A stretch of 64,000 nt of DNA from Desulfosporosinus shakirovi (GCF_020595055.1 NZ_JAJDOO010000014.1:62001-126000); one strand, 5' to 3'; counted from the stretch's first letter, positions 1-9,949 are shown. Notes: generated from the letters alone by a model not told the origin. Numbers and translations: made by a program.

Positions 1-735
1 AAATTCCTGCTGGGGCAGGACTCCACATTCATCTGCTAACAGGTCTCCCCATAAATCTTCGTACGGTAACGAGACTGTATTCTTTCGAGTCTTCTTTTGC
101 TGATCCCATTTCCCTAGTCCTTGAACGGCTTCTCCACTGCAAGTTCCGGCGCAGGATTTACCTTGACAAACATGCCCTTCACCTTTTTCACGTCTATCTC
201 TCTTAAGTCCATTTTCAGATTTTTTTATGGGTCCGATGTGAGCTCTATAATCGACATGTTCTTGAATAGCCAAGACTGCATCCATGATTTGTTCCACTTT
301 GTCACGTCCGTAATTGGTTTCATATTCGTGAATTCTGTCGGCATGGGCACCCATGCGTTCAACCATATCTTTAGGCGTACGGGAGAAATAATGATTATTT
401 TTAAAGAAATCAACATGAGCATAGACATGCCCAATGACGAGTTTGTTTTGAATTAAACGATTTCCCTCTAACAAGAAAGCATAGGCAGGGTTGGTATTTA
501 TGACCAATTCATAAATTCGACTTAGATTTAAATCATATTGCATCTTCATCTTATAGAAGGCCTTACCGAAGCTCCAATGTGTAAAACGTACCGGCATTCC
601 ATAGGCTCCAAATGTATACAATGCCTCTGCCGGAACTATTTCAAAATTTACCGGATAGAAATCAAGTCCCATGTCACGGGCCACCTGCGCGATATCTTGA
701 GCTATATTAGTTAGGGCTCGCATCTCACTGTCCAT
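1..735 (-). CDS. spoVR: SpoVR family protein, 3' end cut by window edge
   Basis: The minus-strand frame opens with ATG at 735 behind a GGGGGGAG ribosome binding site and stays open for all 245 codons to the window edge, so the C-terminus is missing. The start (MDSEMRALTNIAQ) and blocks such as FYPVNFEIVPAEALYTFGAY and MPVRFTHWSFGKAFY are typical of the SpoVR family, which is needed for normal spore cortex in Bacillus and is widespread elsewhere. It lies directly downstream of yhbH and prkA on the same strand; this trio (SpoVR, DUF444, PrkA) is a conserved gene set. Biochemical function is unknown. The family call is firm. Confidence 0.93.
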   Translation of the reverse strand, partial: MDSEMRALTNIAQDIAQVARDMGLDFYPVNFEIVPAEALYTFGAYGMPVRFTHWSFGKAFYKMKMQYDLNLSRIYELVINTNPAYAFLLEGNRLIQNKLVIGHVYAHVDFFKNNHYFSRTPKDMVERMGAHADRIHEYETNYGRDKVEQIMDAVLAIQEHVDYRAHIGPIKKSENGLKRDRREKGEGHVCQGKSCAGTCSGEAVQGLGKWDQQKKTRKNTVSLPYEDLWGDLLADECGVLPQQEF

Positions 736-780
736 GACTCCCCCCCTTACATACTCCTATTCAATAACGTTCTTTCACTT

Positions 781-1917
781 TTAGGAGAAAACTGTTTTGA
801 GTGCATCATATACTTCATTGCGATCCCTTATGGTTACCAAACGCAACTTAGGATCGGCTATGCGCTTTAAGGTTGACATTAATGTACTGGAGTAATGTGT
901 TCTTAAGATCTCTCCGTAGCCAACAATTTGGCTCACTTCGACTAGGTTTTTCATTAGAGCCAATGCCCTGGAATTATCCGATCCAATATTATCGCCATCC
1001 GTAAAATGAACAGGATAAATATTATAATGAGCTGGGGGATAATCCTTTTCAATGATATCTAAAGCATATTTATAAACCGATGAACAACGAGTACCTCCAC
1101 TTTCTCCACGTGTAAAAAATTCCTCCTCTGTAACTTCTTTTGCCTCAGTATGGTGTGCCAGGAAACGCATCTCTACATTTTCATATTTTAAACGCAGAAA
1201 ACGCACCATCCAGAAAAAAAAGGTTCTGGAAATATACTTTTCAAATTGACCCATTGAGCCTGATGTATCCATCATCGCCAAGATAACCGCGTTAGTCTCA
1301 AAATTAGGTCGAGTCTCCCAAGTCTTGAAACGCAAGTCTTCCTGAGATATTCTTAGTTTAGCTTCCTTATTCAGCTTCTTTTTCTTTGAAAAGGCCTGTC
1401 TTTTGATACTTTCAAGCAATGTACGTTTCTTATCCACATTAGCCATTAGCCCTTTCTTACGTACATCATTGAATTCGGGACGATCATGGGCAATAAGAGG
1501 TCTCTTTTTATCATCTAAATTAGGTAACTTTAATTCTTCAAAAAGAATGCTTGCCAGATCCTCATACGTAACTTCCGCTTCATAAATATCTTGGCCAGGT
1601 TCTTCACCTGCTCCGCTTCCTTTACCTTTACCAGGCTGTTCCCTTCCAATAATATCACCGGGAGCCATTTTTTTGTTCCCTTGTCCGGTATGATTTTGCT
1701 TATTAAAATCATACCGAAAGCGAAATTCTTCAAGAGAGCGCATGGGAATCTTTGTACTTTTTTTACCATCCGTTAAGATGATGCTTTCATCAACAATTAA
1801 GTCCCCCATTTGTTGCTTAATGACTTCTTCAACCTTTTCCTTATGCCTTGATTGGTCAAGATGTCCTTTGCGATGCAAAGTCCAGTCATCACGGCTTACG
1901 ATGATGTCATCCGCCAT
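781..1917 (-). CDS. yhbH: YhbH/YeaH family sporulation protein (DUF444)
   Basis: 378-residue protein with the DUF444 layout: a basic N-terminal half and a C-terminal von Willebrand A-like half containing the MDTSGSMG motif (a MIDAS-like metal site, DxSxS). Members are co-transcribed with prkA and, in Bacillus, with spoVR relatives, and are linked to sporulation or stationary-phase stress. Here it begins 18 bases after the prkA stop and ends 45 bases before the spoVR start, so the three probably form one operon. Molecular role is not established; a partner or target-recruiting protein for the PrkA kinase is inference from the constant linkage. Confidence 0.93.
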   Translation of the reverse strand: MADDIIVSRDDWTLHRKGHLDQSRHKEKVEEVIKQQMGDLIVDESIILTDGKKSTKIPMRSLEEFRFRYDFNKQNHTGQGNKKMAPGDIIGREQPGKGKGSGAGEEPGQDIYEAEVTYEDLASILFEELKLPNLDDKKRPLIAHDRPEFNDVRKKGLMANVDKKRTLLESIKRQAFSKKKKLNKEAKLRISQEDLRFKTWETRPNFETNAVILAMMDTSGSMGQFEKYISRTFFFWMVRFLRLKYENVEMRFLAHHTEAKEVTEEEFFTRGESGGTRCSSVYKYALDIIEKDYPPAHYNIYPVHFTDGDNIGSDNSRALALMKNLVEVSQIVGYGEILRTHYSSTLMSTLKRIADPKLRLVTIRDRNEVYDALKTVFS

Positions 1918-1935
1918 ACTAAATCCCTGTCCTCT

Positions 1936-3837
1936 CTATCGGTTAAGGAGGGCCCCAACATACTTCACTATCTCGTTAGCACAGATTGGGCAGTATCCAT
2001 GCTCTTTGACAAGTCGATCCATAACATTGTTGATTCTTCTCAATTGCTCCTGATCAGGATGCGCGACAGAGGTTGTGATCTTGACAATATCCTTAAGATC
2101 TGCAAACAATTTTTTCTCAATCGCTTCTTTTAAACGTTCATGCGATTCATATCCGAAGGTTTTTCCTTTTCGAGCATACATTGAAATTCGAATCAGTATT
2201 TCTTCTCGGAAGGTTTTCTTGGCATTTTCTGAAACCCCTATTTGTTCTTCAATGCTTCGCATAAGTTGTTCGTCAGGTGATAATTCTTCACCTGTTATTG
2301 AATCATAAATTTTTGTAGAATTACAGAATGCTTCTACATTATCCAAATAATTATTTAAGAGTGACTTCGCAGATTCTTCGTAAGCATAGACGAATGCCTT
2401 CTGTACTTCTTTCTTAGCCATTTCGTCATATTCCCGTCTCGCAACTGAAATCAGATTTAGAAGATTCTCTTTTTCCTCCTTCATGATCGATGTATGCTGA
2501 GATAAACCGTCCTTTAAAGCTCTCAAGATATCTAGTGCATTAATGCATTTATGCTCATCTCGAATTAAGGCTGTCGAAATTCGGTTGATAACATAACGCG
2601 GATCAACGCCATTCATGCCTTCGCCCAGTTCTTCTCCCTCCATAGTTAATTCTTTAATGTCCTTTTGATTAAATCCTTCCACATCTTCTCCATCATAAAT
2701 ACGCAACTTCTTCACCAGATCCATGCCTTGCTTTTTCGAAGGCTTTAGCCGTGAAAGTACACTAAAGACTGAGGTTGCCCAAAGACTGTGCGGAGCCATG
2801 TGTAAATTTCTAATGTCACTTTGACTTATTAATTTTTCATAAATCTTAACTTCATCACTAACTCGCAGATTATAAGGAATATGCATAACAATAATTCTGG
2901 ATTGCAGCGCCTCATTCTTCTTATTCCCAATAAAAGCCCGATATTCATTTTCGTTTGTATGTGCGATTACCAACTCATCTGCTGAAATTAAAGCAAAGCG
3001 CCCTGCTTTAAAATTTCCTTCTTGAGAGAGACTTAAAAGATTCCAGAGAAACTTTTCATCTGATTTAAGCATTTCCTGGAATTCCATTAGACCTCTGTTT
3101 GCCTTGTTCAGCTCTCCATCAAAACGATAAGCGCGAGGATCGGATTCTGATCCATATTCCGTGATAGAAGAAAAGTCAATACTGCCGGTTAGGTCTGCAA
3201 TATCTTGAGACTTAGGGTCTGATGGGGTAAACGTTCCAACTCCAACCCGTTGCTCTTCTGAAAATAATATTCTTTTTACCGGAAAGCGTTCTGTTTCACC
3301 AACAAACTCCTCATCCAAACGCAAGCGGCATACGGGGCATAAATTTCCTTCGATACGAATCCCGTACGTATCTTCAAATTGTTGACGTAAAGATACCGGC
3401 AACAAATGCAGGGGATCTTCATGCATAGGACATCCATCAATGGCATAAACTGCTCCTTCCTCAGTTCTTGTATAGTCTTCAAGTCCTCTTTTCAATAGGC
3501 TGACAATTGTTGATTTCCCGCCACTTACTGGTCCCATTAAAAGTAAGATCCGTTTGCGGACATCTAACCGCTTGGCTGCACTATGAAAATACTCTTCAAT
3601 CAGCCTCTCCAAAGTCTTATCCAACCCAAAAAGCTCTTTGTCAAAAAAACTGTACTTTTTCGAATCCCCAATTGTTTCAACTCCGGCCGCTTTGATCATC
3701 TCATAGATTCGAGCATGGGCATGCAGCGCCAATTTAGAGTTTTTAGTAACCATTTGCAAATAATCAGCAAAAGTGCCACTCCAAGCCAGTGCAGCCTCTA
3801 CTTCGCGATATTCTCGCAACCATTTAATGACTTCCAT
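1936..3837 (-). CDS. prkA: PrkA family AAA/serine protein kinase
   Basis: 633-residue protein matching PrkA in length (Bacillus PrkA is about 631). The N-terminus reads MEVIKWLREYREVEAALAW, then GTFADYL, a conserved PrkA block. A Walker A motif GPVSGGKST lies at about residues 102-110, and the C-terminal third is the PrkA kinase-like region. An upstream ATG at 3927 is possible in frame, but the start at 3837 is preferred: it follows AAGGGAGGG at good spacing and gives the family N-terminus. First gene of the prkA-yhbH-spoVR operon. PrkA is known in Bacillus to affect sporulation via sigma-K; recent work treats it as an AAA+ protease/kinase-like protein. Confidence 0.94.
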   Translation of the reverse strand: MEVIKWLREYREVEAALAWSGTFADYLQMVTKNSKLALHAHARIYEMIKAAGVETIGDSKKYSFFDKELFGLDKTLERLIEEYFHSAAKRLDVRKRILLLMGPVSGGKSTIVSLLKRGLEDYTRTEEGAVYAIDGCPMHEDPLHLLPVSLRQQFEDTYGIRIEGNLCPVCRLRLDEEFVGETERFPVKRILFSEEQRVGVGTFTPSDPKSQDIADLTGSIDFSSITEYGSESDPRAYRFDGELNKANRGLMEFQEMLKSDEKFLWNLLSLSQEGNFKAGRFALISADELVIAHTNENEYRAFIGNKKNEALQSRIIVMHIPYNLRVSDEVKIYEKLISQSDIRNLHMAPHSLWATSVFSVLSRLKPSKKQGMDLVKKLRIYDGEDVEGFNQKDIKELTMEGEELGEGMNGVDPRYVINRISTALIRDEHKCINALDILRALKDGLSQHTSIMKEEKENLLNLISVARREYDEMAKKEVQKAFVYAYEESAKSLLNNYLDNVEAFCNSTKIYDSITGEELSPDEQLMRSIEEQIGVSENAKKTFREEILIRISMYARKGKTFGYESHERLKEAIEKKLFADLKDIVKITTSVAHPDQEQLRRINNVMDRLVKEHGYCPICANEIVKYVGALLNR

Positions 3838-3942
3838 AGTAGCCCTCCCTTCTCTAACAACAGCAAGACTTGTCGGGATAATACTTAAGTATATGCCCAG
3901 TCGACGAAGATAAGTCATTGAAATCATTTGTGTATGATCATG

Positions 3943-3971
3943 AAAAAAACACCTCCTAAGAGATGTTTTTA
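3943..3971 (-). terminator. Rho-independent terminator after cobO
   Basis: On the minus strand AAAACATCTC, loop TTAG, then GAGGTGTTTT and a run of T. It overlaps the stop of the cobalamin adenosyltransferase gene and separates that operon from prkA. Confidence 0.8.
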
Positions 3972-4502
3972 AAACTCAATTCCTTGACGTGACATAATAC
4001 CTTTCTCATAGGGATGTTTCTTGAGCACCATTTCTGTTACTAAATCCACTTTTTCAATCATGCTCTCTGAAGCATTTCGGCCAGTCAAGATCAATTCTAC
4101 ATGAGACGGTTTCTTGGTCAACAGTTCCATAACTTCACTTTCTGGAATCAGGTCAAACCAAATTGCATTAAGAATCTCATCCAGAATGACAATATCCCAA
4201 TTCCCTGAGAGGAGAATTTCTTGCGCTCTAGAGAAAGCTTTTTTCGCTTCAACGATGTTCTCTTCGATATTTTCTCCCTTGTGAACCCATCCTGCTCCCC
4301 CATAGTGTTCAAGTTGACATTCAGGACTTAAACGTTTTATGCCATCTAACTCACCGTAACCATCGTTTCCTTTCATAAATTGAATGATGAAAACCCGAAA
4401 ACCATGGCCAACAGCCCGTAACGCCAAGCCAAATGCTGCTGTTGTTTTCCCTTTACCATTCCCAGTATATATTTGGATCAATCCTTGAGAAAGATTTGAC
4501 AT
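3969..4502 (-). CDS. cobO: Corrinoid (cob(I)alamin) adenosyltransferase, CobA/CobO/BtuR type
   Basis: 177-residue P-loop protein. The glycine-rich loop TGNGKGKTT at residues 13-21 and the following AAFGLALRAVGHG, VFIIQFMKG and DIVILDEI blocks are diagnostic for the CobA/CobO/BtuR family, which transfers adenosyl from ATP to the corrin cobalt. Start: ATG at 4502 overlaps the upstream TAA (TAATG) and is preceded by GGAAGGTG, so it is translationally coupled to the upstream gene; a farther in-frame ATG at 4523 is less likely. No other cobalamin biosynthesis genes are adjacent, so a salvage role is as likely as de novo synthesis. Confidence 0.92.
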   Translation of the reverse strand: MSNLSQGLIQIYTGNGKGKTTAAFGLALRAVGHGFRVFIIQFMKGNDGYGELDGIKRLSPECQLEHYGGAGWVHKGENIEENIVEAKKAFSRAQEILLSGNWDIVILDEILNAIWFDLIPESEVMELLTKKPSHVELILTGRNASESMIEKVDLVTEMVLKKHPYEKGIMSRQGIEF

Positions 4503-5032
4503 TATTGCACCTTCCGTATCCATTTTTCGAGTTGTGGATGGATATAAACAACATTAGGAGAAATAAGGATTTCTGGAAAACGCTCCACTGATTGACGATT
4601 AAAAGCTATGGAAAAAAACAACTTAATTGATGACTTCTCATCAGTTGCTCTTAGCTCTACTTTGTCAGGATACAGATAATATGAGTAGTTCCCATCTCGC
4701 CAAGAGACCTCTAGCTCCCCAATTTTTATACATATCTTACTAAATTCCTCAACCTTAACATAGGATACACTAGCAAACGCTTGCTTAAGCCGTTCTGCTT
4801 CTATCGCAACCTGTCCAACTCTGAATTGAGATTCTAAGAGTTGCTCAACGATAAGTCGAGCTGGAATAGAAATATCTTCAAAAATCCTTCGCTCGCTTCT
4901 TATCTCAACAAGGAGTTGCTCAAATTTCTGGACATGGATCGAACGAACCTGATTAGCCTTCTTTAAGGCCTTTTCAAAGGTGTGATACACATCTTCCAAG
5001 CACTCGAGAAGTATCGAATCTTCCTCTCGCAT
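4502..5032 (-). CDS. Conserved hypothetical protein, coiled-coil N-terminus
   Basis: 176 residues, not recognised. Roughly residues 1-95 are helical and rich in heptad-like Leu/Val/Glu/Lys; the remainder looks beta-rich with a WRDGNYSYYLYPDKVELRA stretch. No signal peptide or membrane segment. ATG follows GGGGGG at good spacing. It overlaps the cobO start by one base, indicating coupled expression, but nothing in it suggests a cobalamin function. Confidence 0.7.
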   Translation of the reverse strand: MREEDSILLECLEDVYHTFEKALKKANQVRSIHVQKFEQLLVEIRSERRIFEDISIPARLIVEQLLESQFRVGQVAIEAERLKQAFASVSYVKVEEFSKICIKIGELEVSWRDGNYSYYLYPDKVELRATDEKSSIKLFFSIAFNRQSVERFPEILISPNVVYIHPQLEKWIRKVQ

Positions 5033-5132
5033 GTCGATTATCCCCCCCGTCTCCTTTTAGCAGCAACTTATATATTGTTATTCTAACTGAATTCCGATAA
5101 TTAATAAAGCTAGTTTTATAAGATTTTGGAAA

Positions 5133-6395
5133 TTACTTCTTCTTGCGAAGACGTTTTGAAACCTGTTGCACCCTGTATTCTATCCAATCCGTTGCCACCT
5201 CAGCATCACGTCCCTTTTTCAAAGCCTTCCAGTAGCATTCCAAGGCATCGCGATCGTTATGACGTTTTTCATAAAACTCTGCTAAATGTATTAAGGCCTC
5301 CAAGGTAAACTCCCCATGGAGTTTAGATCTATCTTCCGGCTTATGTCGGGTGTTTAACGGACCGTCATTTTGCTCACGCAACCCTTTTAGGAGCGCCAAT
5401 GCTTCATAAACTTCATCTTTGCGCTGGTCATCTTGATACAATTCAAAGAGATTTAGTGCCTTTAAATAGTATATCTCAGATTTCGTATAATCCATTGAAA
5501 GAAACAGTAAGCTTCCTAAATTTTGATAGCGTATAGCAAAGTCGATAGTTTGCTCAGGATAAAAATGAACCGATAATTCTAGATAATATCTTGCTTCTAG
5601 GTAATCTTCTAAGTTTTGTTCAATTTTGCTAAGGAAATAACAGCTTTCACTGAAAACCTCCTTGGTGTCAAACTTTAGACAGAGACTAACTGCTCTTTGT
5701 TGACTTTCAAGGGCTAAGCGCATTTCATTTTGGTCAAAGTAAAGTAAAGCCAAATATTGAAGTGTCGTCGATAAAGCGACCATATCCTGTAGTTGGGCAA
5801 ATAGTTGACAGGCATGTTTTAAATTTCCTAGGGCTTCAGTTTTCTGCCCAAGTCTAAAGCATAATTCTCCGGAAAGAACATCCAACTCTGCCTCCCCTTT
5901 TGGGAAACCATACAAGCGACAAAGTTCTACTGCCTTTGCATATGAGTTCTTGGCACAAGTCCATTTTTCAAGAGCAGTATAAACTTGACCCATGTCAGCA
6001 TAAAGCATTCCAAGCCTAAGCTGGGGGGATGATTTAGGGTAAACAGCTATTGCTTGTTCATACTCTTCAACCGCTTTCGGAAGCATTCTCTTTTTAACTG
6101 AGATACTTGCCAAACCCGCCCAGGCTTCAGCCATTCCTTTAGCGTTCTGAATCTCTTGGCAAATGCGTAAAGCTTCTTTAAACCCTTCTTCAGCAAGCTC
6201 CAAATTCCCCAGGCGCACTCTAACCGTCGCTAGAAGTCGCAGTGTAAAGGCCAGAATTTCTGGGACGGTTAATTCGTAGGCCTTTAACAAACCCTGAATG
6301 AAATATTTTTCTGCTTTAAGATATTGCTCATCTCCAAGACACTGTGTTCCATCTTCCATAAGGTTTCGCCAGATGTATAAGTCAGAATCATACAT
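5133..6395 (-). CDS. Tetratricopeptide repeat protein
   Basis: 420 residues made mainly of TPR-like helical pairs (about 10 repeats), with typical A/G/Y/A spacing such as AEEGFKEALRICQEIQNAKG and AVEEYEQAIAVYP. No enzymatic domain, no signal peptide, no DNA-binding domain visible, so it is a cytoplasmic scaffold or partner-binding protein. ATG follows GGAGGGATTTAT. About 100 bases separate it from the next minus-strand gene. The C-terminus is strongly basic (RLRKKK). Confidence 0.85.
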   Translation of the reverse strand: MYDSDLYIWRNLMEDGTQCLGDEQYLKAEKYFIQGLLKAYELTVPEILAFTLRLLATVRVRLGNLELAEEGFKEALRICQEIQNAKGMAEAWAGLASISVKKRMLPKAVEEYEQAIAVYPKSSPQLRLGMLYADMGQVYTALEKWTCAKNSYAKAVELCRLYGFPKGEAELDVLSGELCFRLGQKTEALGNLKHACQLFAQLQDMVALSTTLQYLALLYFDQNEMRLALESQQRAVSLCLKFDTKEVFSESCYFLSKIEQNLEDYLEARYYLELSVHFYPEQTIDFAIRYQNLGSLLFLSMDYTKSEIYYLKALNLFELYQDDQRKDEVYEALALLKGLREQNDGPLNTRHKPEDRSKLHGEFTLEALIHLAEFYEKRHNDRDALECYWKALKKGRDAEVATDWIEYRVQQVSKRLRKKK

Positions 6396-6660
6396 ATAAA
6401 TCCCTCCGTGTCTGTTCCATCATATGCACGAGGGGATTTATTGGGCATATTATAAAGATATAAGTTTTAAATATGTGAAATCCAAGGTCCAAACAAATGT
6501 TTGTGCAAAGAACTGCAGCTATGGAACGTTGACATGATAGCAAGAATTATGTCAGTTGAGATGACCTTGTAATTTAGAAATAACTTTAGAGTGAACTAGC
6601 TTGTAATCTAGACATAAAAGTCGAAATATGATAATCTTAAGCTAGAAGGGAGTGTTTGGC

Positions 6661-6912
6661 TTGAATACTTATCGTCCTGCACAGTCTTCAAATTACTGGA
6701 TGGTTGCTCTCAAATTGGTCATTCTCATTCTGGGACTATATGTCTCAGCCATGGTCTTAAGTAAAGTGTTTTCCTTGGTATTTGCCGTAACATTTTTCGT
6801 AGTACGTATTCTCGTTTTTATAGCGGTTTCATTCGTTGTCCTTCATATTTTCCTGAAATTATTGTTTAGAGTAAATTTAATCCAGTCAGGTAAGCAATTC
6901 ATTCAGCGCTAG
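6661..6912 (+). CDS. Small membrane protein, unknown function
   Basis: 83 residues with two hydrophobic segments (about residues 13-35 and 40-63) and a short basic tail. Start: an upstream GTG at 6652 sits inside the ribosome binding site AGAAGGGAG, so TTG at 6661, 8 bases after it, is chosen. No recognised family. Stands alone between divergent neighbours. Confidence 0.65.
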   Translation: MNTYRPAQSSNYWMVALKLVILILGLYVSAMVLSKVFSLVFAVTFFVVRILVFIAVSFVVLHIFLKLLFRVNLIQSGKQFIQR

Positions 6913-7078
6913 AACATACTGGATTTTATACCTAATGCATATTTTCAAAATTGCCTAACGCTGAGCTTTCAAGAAACCAGCGTTCACGTTAGTTACACTC
7001 AATACTTTCTGCTCCCGAAAAATGATTTCCTCTTCATCAATGAAGCCGCATAGCGGAATATAAGTCTAACTAGCAGTT

Positions 7079-7107
7079 TTAAAACGCCTTTACAGGCGTT
7101 TTTTTTG
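7079..7107 (+). terminator. Rho-independent terminator
   Basis: AACGCCT, short loop, AGGCGTT followed by eight T on the plus strand. It lies about 170 bases downstream of the small membrane protein gene and 60 bases before the deacetylase start. The 6913-7078 stretch shows no gene. Confidence 0.85.
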
Positions 7108-7167
7108 TTTTACTTCTCATGATCTTGCTATTCAATGAATATCTTTTAGTCGAAGGAGGAGTGCCAA

Positions 7168-7956
7168 ATGCGAATTATTATTTTCAAACGTCCCTCATGG
7201 CGAAATGTTGCTCTCTGGGGAATTCTTTTATTAGTCATGCTTGCTTACCGCGAAAATGTTACATCTGTTTTCTCTGGAAAATTAAAACCGATCTACTCAG
7301 TCAACGTTAACACCAAAGCTATTGGTCTAACCTTCGATATTAGTTGGGGAGAGAAGACGGCGGAACCCATACTAGACATTCTTAAGAAAGAAGAAATTCA
7401 AGCAACGTTTTTCCTTTCCAGTCCCTGGGCTGAAAAGCATCAAGAATTAGTGCGCAGAATGATAGCTGAAGGGCATGAAATCGGTTCGCATGGAAACCGT
7501 CATATCGATCTCAACACTTTAGGAGCAGAAGAAATAGGAAAAGAGATCACCAGTGCCCAGCAAGTCCTTGAAAAAATAACAAGTCAAAAAATACGACTAA
7601 TTCGCACCCCTAATGGAGCCTATAATAATAAGGTTATTGCTACAGCCGATGAACTGGGATATCGTGTGATTCAATGGAGTGTTGATTCTCTTGACTGGAA
7701 GCGTCCCGGCCCAAGTGCCGTCGTTAATAATGTGCTTAATGGCCCCCGTCCTGGAACAGGAGCTAAACCTGGAGATATAATTCTATTTCATGCCTCCGAC
7801 TCTGCTCCTGATACGATTGAAGCCTTACCTACCGTGATTCAGAGCCTTAAAAGCAAGGGGAATACTTTACTTCCTGTGGGAAAGTTATTATCTCAAGCAA
7901 GCAGTACCTGGCCACCTGAAAGCAATTTGAAAGAAGAGGCTCTCCCCGCCAAGTAA
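7168..7956 (+). CDS. pdaB: Polysaccharide deacetylase, PdaB-like
   Basis: 262 residues: an N-terminal membrane anchor (about 12-30) then a NodB-type deacetylase domain. Visible motifs are TFDISWG (the PdaB-type version of the first metal-binding motif), HEIGSHGNRH (metal-binding His pair) and RTPNGAY. PdaB proteins act outside the membrane on peptidoglycan/cortex during sporulation, consistent with the other sporulation genes here. ATG follows GGAGGAGTGCCAA. Transcribed alone; the convergent neighbour ends 13 bases further. It could also be the close YlxY-type paralogue. Confidence 0.85.
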   Translation: MRIIIFKRPSWRNVALWGILLLVMLAYRENVTSVFSGKLKPIYSVNVNTKAIGLTFDISWGEKTAEPILDILKKEEIQATFFLSSPWAEKHQELVRRMIAEGHEIGSHGNRHIDLNTLGAEEIGKEITSAQQVLEKITSQKIRLIRTPNGAYNNKVIATADELGYRVIQWSVDSLDWKRPGPSAVVNNVLNGPRPGTGAKPGDIILFHASDSAPDTIEALPTVIQSLKSKGNTLLPVGKLLSQASSTWPPESNLKEEALPAK

Positions 7957-7968
7957 CTGCCCGCCTAA

Positions 7969-8985
7969 CTACCATTGTTCATTGGTTTCAGCCACTGCGG
8001 CGCGAAGACTGTGATCCGCTTTTAGCCGTTCATTGATTTGATTAAGGGCTTTTTGAGCATCAACATTTAATTTACCCTCAAGTCCATCCTTTATTGACCG
8101 TTCCAGTAAATCCTTACCCTCTTCTAACTTCCCTTCTTCCAAAACGCGAATTCCATTCACATAGGTTATGCAAGCATCACCCTGGGGCAGCTCTTTTAGA
8201 GAGGCGAGACTATTAGACAGACTCAACTTGTCGCCTTGGTAAATAGCAAGGATAGCTTTTTTAGTCTCAAATAACGTATTAGCAGTGCGCCATGTTTGAG
8301 CATTGATTAATTGACTAATCTCAAGAGCTTTCGACCATTGCTCTTCTTCTATTGCGACATTAAATGCCATAGACAGGCACGCAGGATTATACGGATTTAA
8401 CTGTTGAGCTGCTTTGAGCTCTGTTTGTGCAGTGTGAAGATCTTCCCCAATTATGGCTGCTTGTGCTAAGGTTAAATGCCTAAGGGTCTGCTCATCAATC
8501 GATAATGCCTTCCAGTCAATATTAGTATCTGTCAGTAAACGTTGTGATTGCTGAGCATCCCCCTTTGAGATGGACATCAAACCTTTCCCCAGTGATATAA
8601 GGCTGCTGTCACTCATCTTAGCCAACACGTTCTGAGCTGAGCTTAATTTTCCCTCTTGCAAATAAAACAGGTACAACCAAAATTGATGTTTTCCGTCTTG
8701 ATATGAGGCCAACTTGGATTCATCTATGTCCTTGTTTCCAACATTAAGCGCCAACCACAGGTTTGTATCTTTAACAATTGCCAGATTTTTTAAAAAGGCA
8801 GCATTTTTCTCTATCCAATGCAGTTCCTCTTGAACCTTCTGAACATCATAAACACTTTTTGCGTGTTTTAGTTGTTGCATACACCAGACGAAGGGTCCCA
8901 CAGTGAACATAAAAACAACAACCAAGAAAAGTAAGAATACTGTCTTCCAGCGACTTCTATGACTTTTTTTGCGCTGACTAAACAA
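7969..8985 (-). CDS. Membrane-anchored TPR-like protein, unknown
   Basis: About 338 residues: basic N-terminus, one membrane helix (about 15-35), then an all-helical extracytoplasmic region with TPR-like repeats (for example AQTELKAAQQLNPYNPACLSMAF). No catalytic motif. A TTG at 8991 lies too close to the GAGGGA site, so the TTG at 8985 with 6-base spacing is preferred. Function unknown. Confidence 0.7.
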   Translation of the reverse strand: MFSQRKKSHRSRWKTVFLLFLVVVFMFTVGPFVWCMQQLKHAKSVYDVQKVQEELHWIEKNAAFLKNLAIVKDTNLWLALNVGNKDIDESKLASYQDGKHQFWLYLFYLQEGKLSSAQNVLAKMSDSSLISLGKGLMSISKGDAQQSQRLLTDTNIDWKALSIDEQTLRHLTLAQAAIIGEDLHTAQTELKAAQQLNPYNPACLSMAFNVAIEEEQWSKALEISQLINAQTWRTANTLFETKKAILAIYQGDKLSLSNSLASLKELPQGDACITYVNGIRVLEEGKLEEGKDLLERSIKDGLEGKLNVDAQKALNQINERLKADHSLRAAVAETNEQW

Positions 8986-9082
8986 TCCCAATCCCTCGTT
9001 TCAAAGTGCCCTTAAATGATTCAAGAGCGAAATCTCTATCCTCAACACTATTTTATATAACCTCTAATCGTTAAATCCCTTC

Positions 9083-9949
9083 TCAGTGTCCCTTCCAAGA
9101 AGAAAAACCTTCCCCTACAACTTCAGGCACTTCGGAAATAGCTACAAAAGCTTGAGGATCCTGATCACGAACAATTTCCTTTATTTGAGACAGTTCTGAA
9201 CGGTTAATAACGCAATAAACAACTTGCTTCGCTTCACCCGAGAAAGCGCCGATTGCTTGAAAAAGTGTTACTCCTCGCTCAAGCTTATCGATAATCTCCT
9301 CAGCAATTCTCTGAGGCTGAGCAGTTACCACCAAAACTGACTTAGATACACTTAAGCCCTCTTGAACGAGATCCACAACCCGTGTAGCAATAAACATATA
9401 AATCATGGCATACATAGCCATTTCTGGGCCAAACAAAATGGCTGCGCCCAGAAAGATAACCGCATCAATTCCAAGTAGGATTTGTCCAACACTAAAAGAG
9501 GTAGTTCTAGTAAGCAATACCGCCAATATATCAGTTCCGCCAAGCGATCCTCTGGATCGGAAAATGAGGCCCATTCCAATTCCTGTAAGAACTCCGCCAG
9601 ATATCGCGGCCAACAATGTATCATTGGTTAAGGCTGGCAGATGTGTAGTCAGAGAAAGCGTCGCTGAGAGAACTCCCACACCTACAATACTGAACACTAA
9701 AAAATCTCTTCCCACCATACGCAGTCCGAGGAAAAAAAGTGGTAGATTTAAAAGGAGAACAGCCCAACTAACTGGCCAACCAAATAAGTAATGCAGAATT
9801 ATCGAGATCCCTGTGACTCCGCCATCAGCTATTCCATTAGGAATAATTAATGTATTGATACTTACGCTTACAATAGTTGAACCAATTACGATTCCAAAAA
9901 AGTGCTTAAACAAATACCATGTAAAATAGTCACGAAAACGCCTCAGCAA
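9083..9949 (-). CDS. YitT family membrane protein (DUF161-DUF2179)
   Basis: 288 residues with five to six hydrophobic segments in the first 200 residues and a soluble C-terminal DUF2179 domain (about 205-288). Family blocks visible: LIIPNGIADGGVTGIS, LGGTDILA, and EIIDKLERGVTLFQAIGAFSG. YitT proteins are widespread inner-membrane proteins without established transport substrate. Start is TTG behind GGGGGTTCCTA. Confidence 0.9.
   Translation of the reverse strand: MLRRFRDYFTWYLFKHFFGIVIGSTIVSVSINTLIIPNGIADGGVTGISIILHYLFGWPVSWAVLLLNLPLFFLGLRMVGRDFLVFSIVGVGVLSATLSLTTHLPALTNDTLLAAISGGVLTGIGMGLIFRSRGSLGGTDILAVLLTRTTSFSVGQILLGIDAVIFLGAAILFGPEMAMYAMIYMFIATRVVDLVQEGLSVSKSVLVVTAQPQRIAEEIIDKLERGVTLFQAIGAFSGEAKQVVYCVINRSELSQIKEIVRDQDPQAFVAISEVPEVVGEGFSSWKGH

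Noticed and set aside
9403-9624. Long antiparallel frames inside yitT and other genes
   Set aside because: They are shadows of well-supported genes without their own translation signals.
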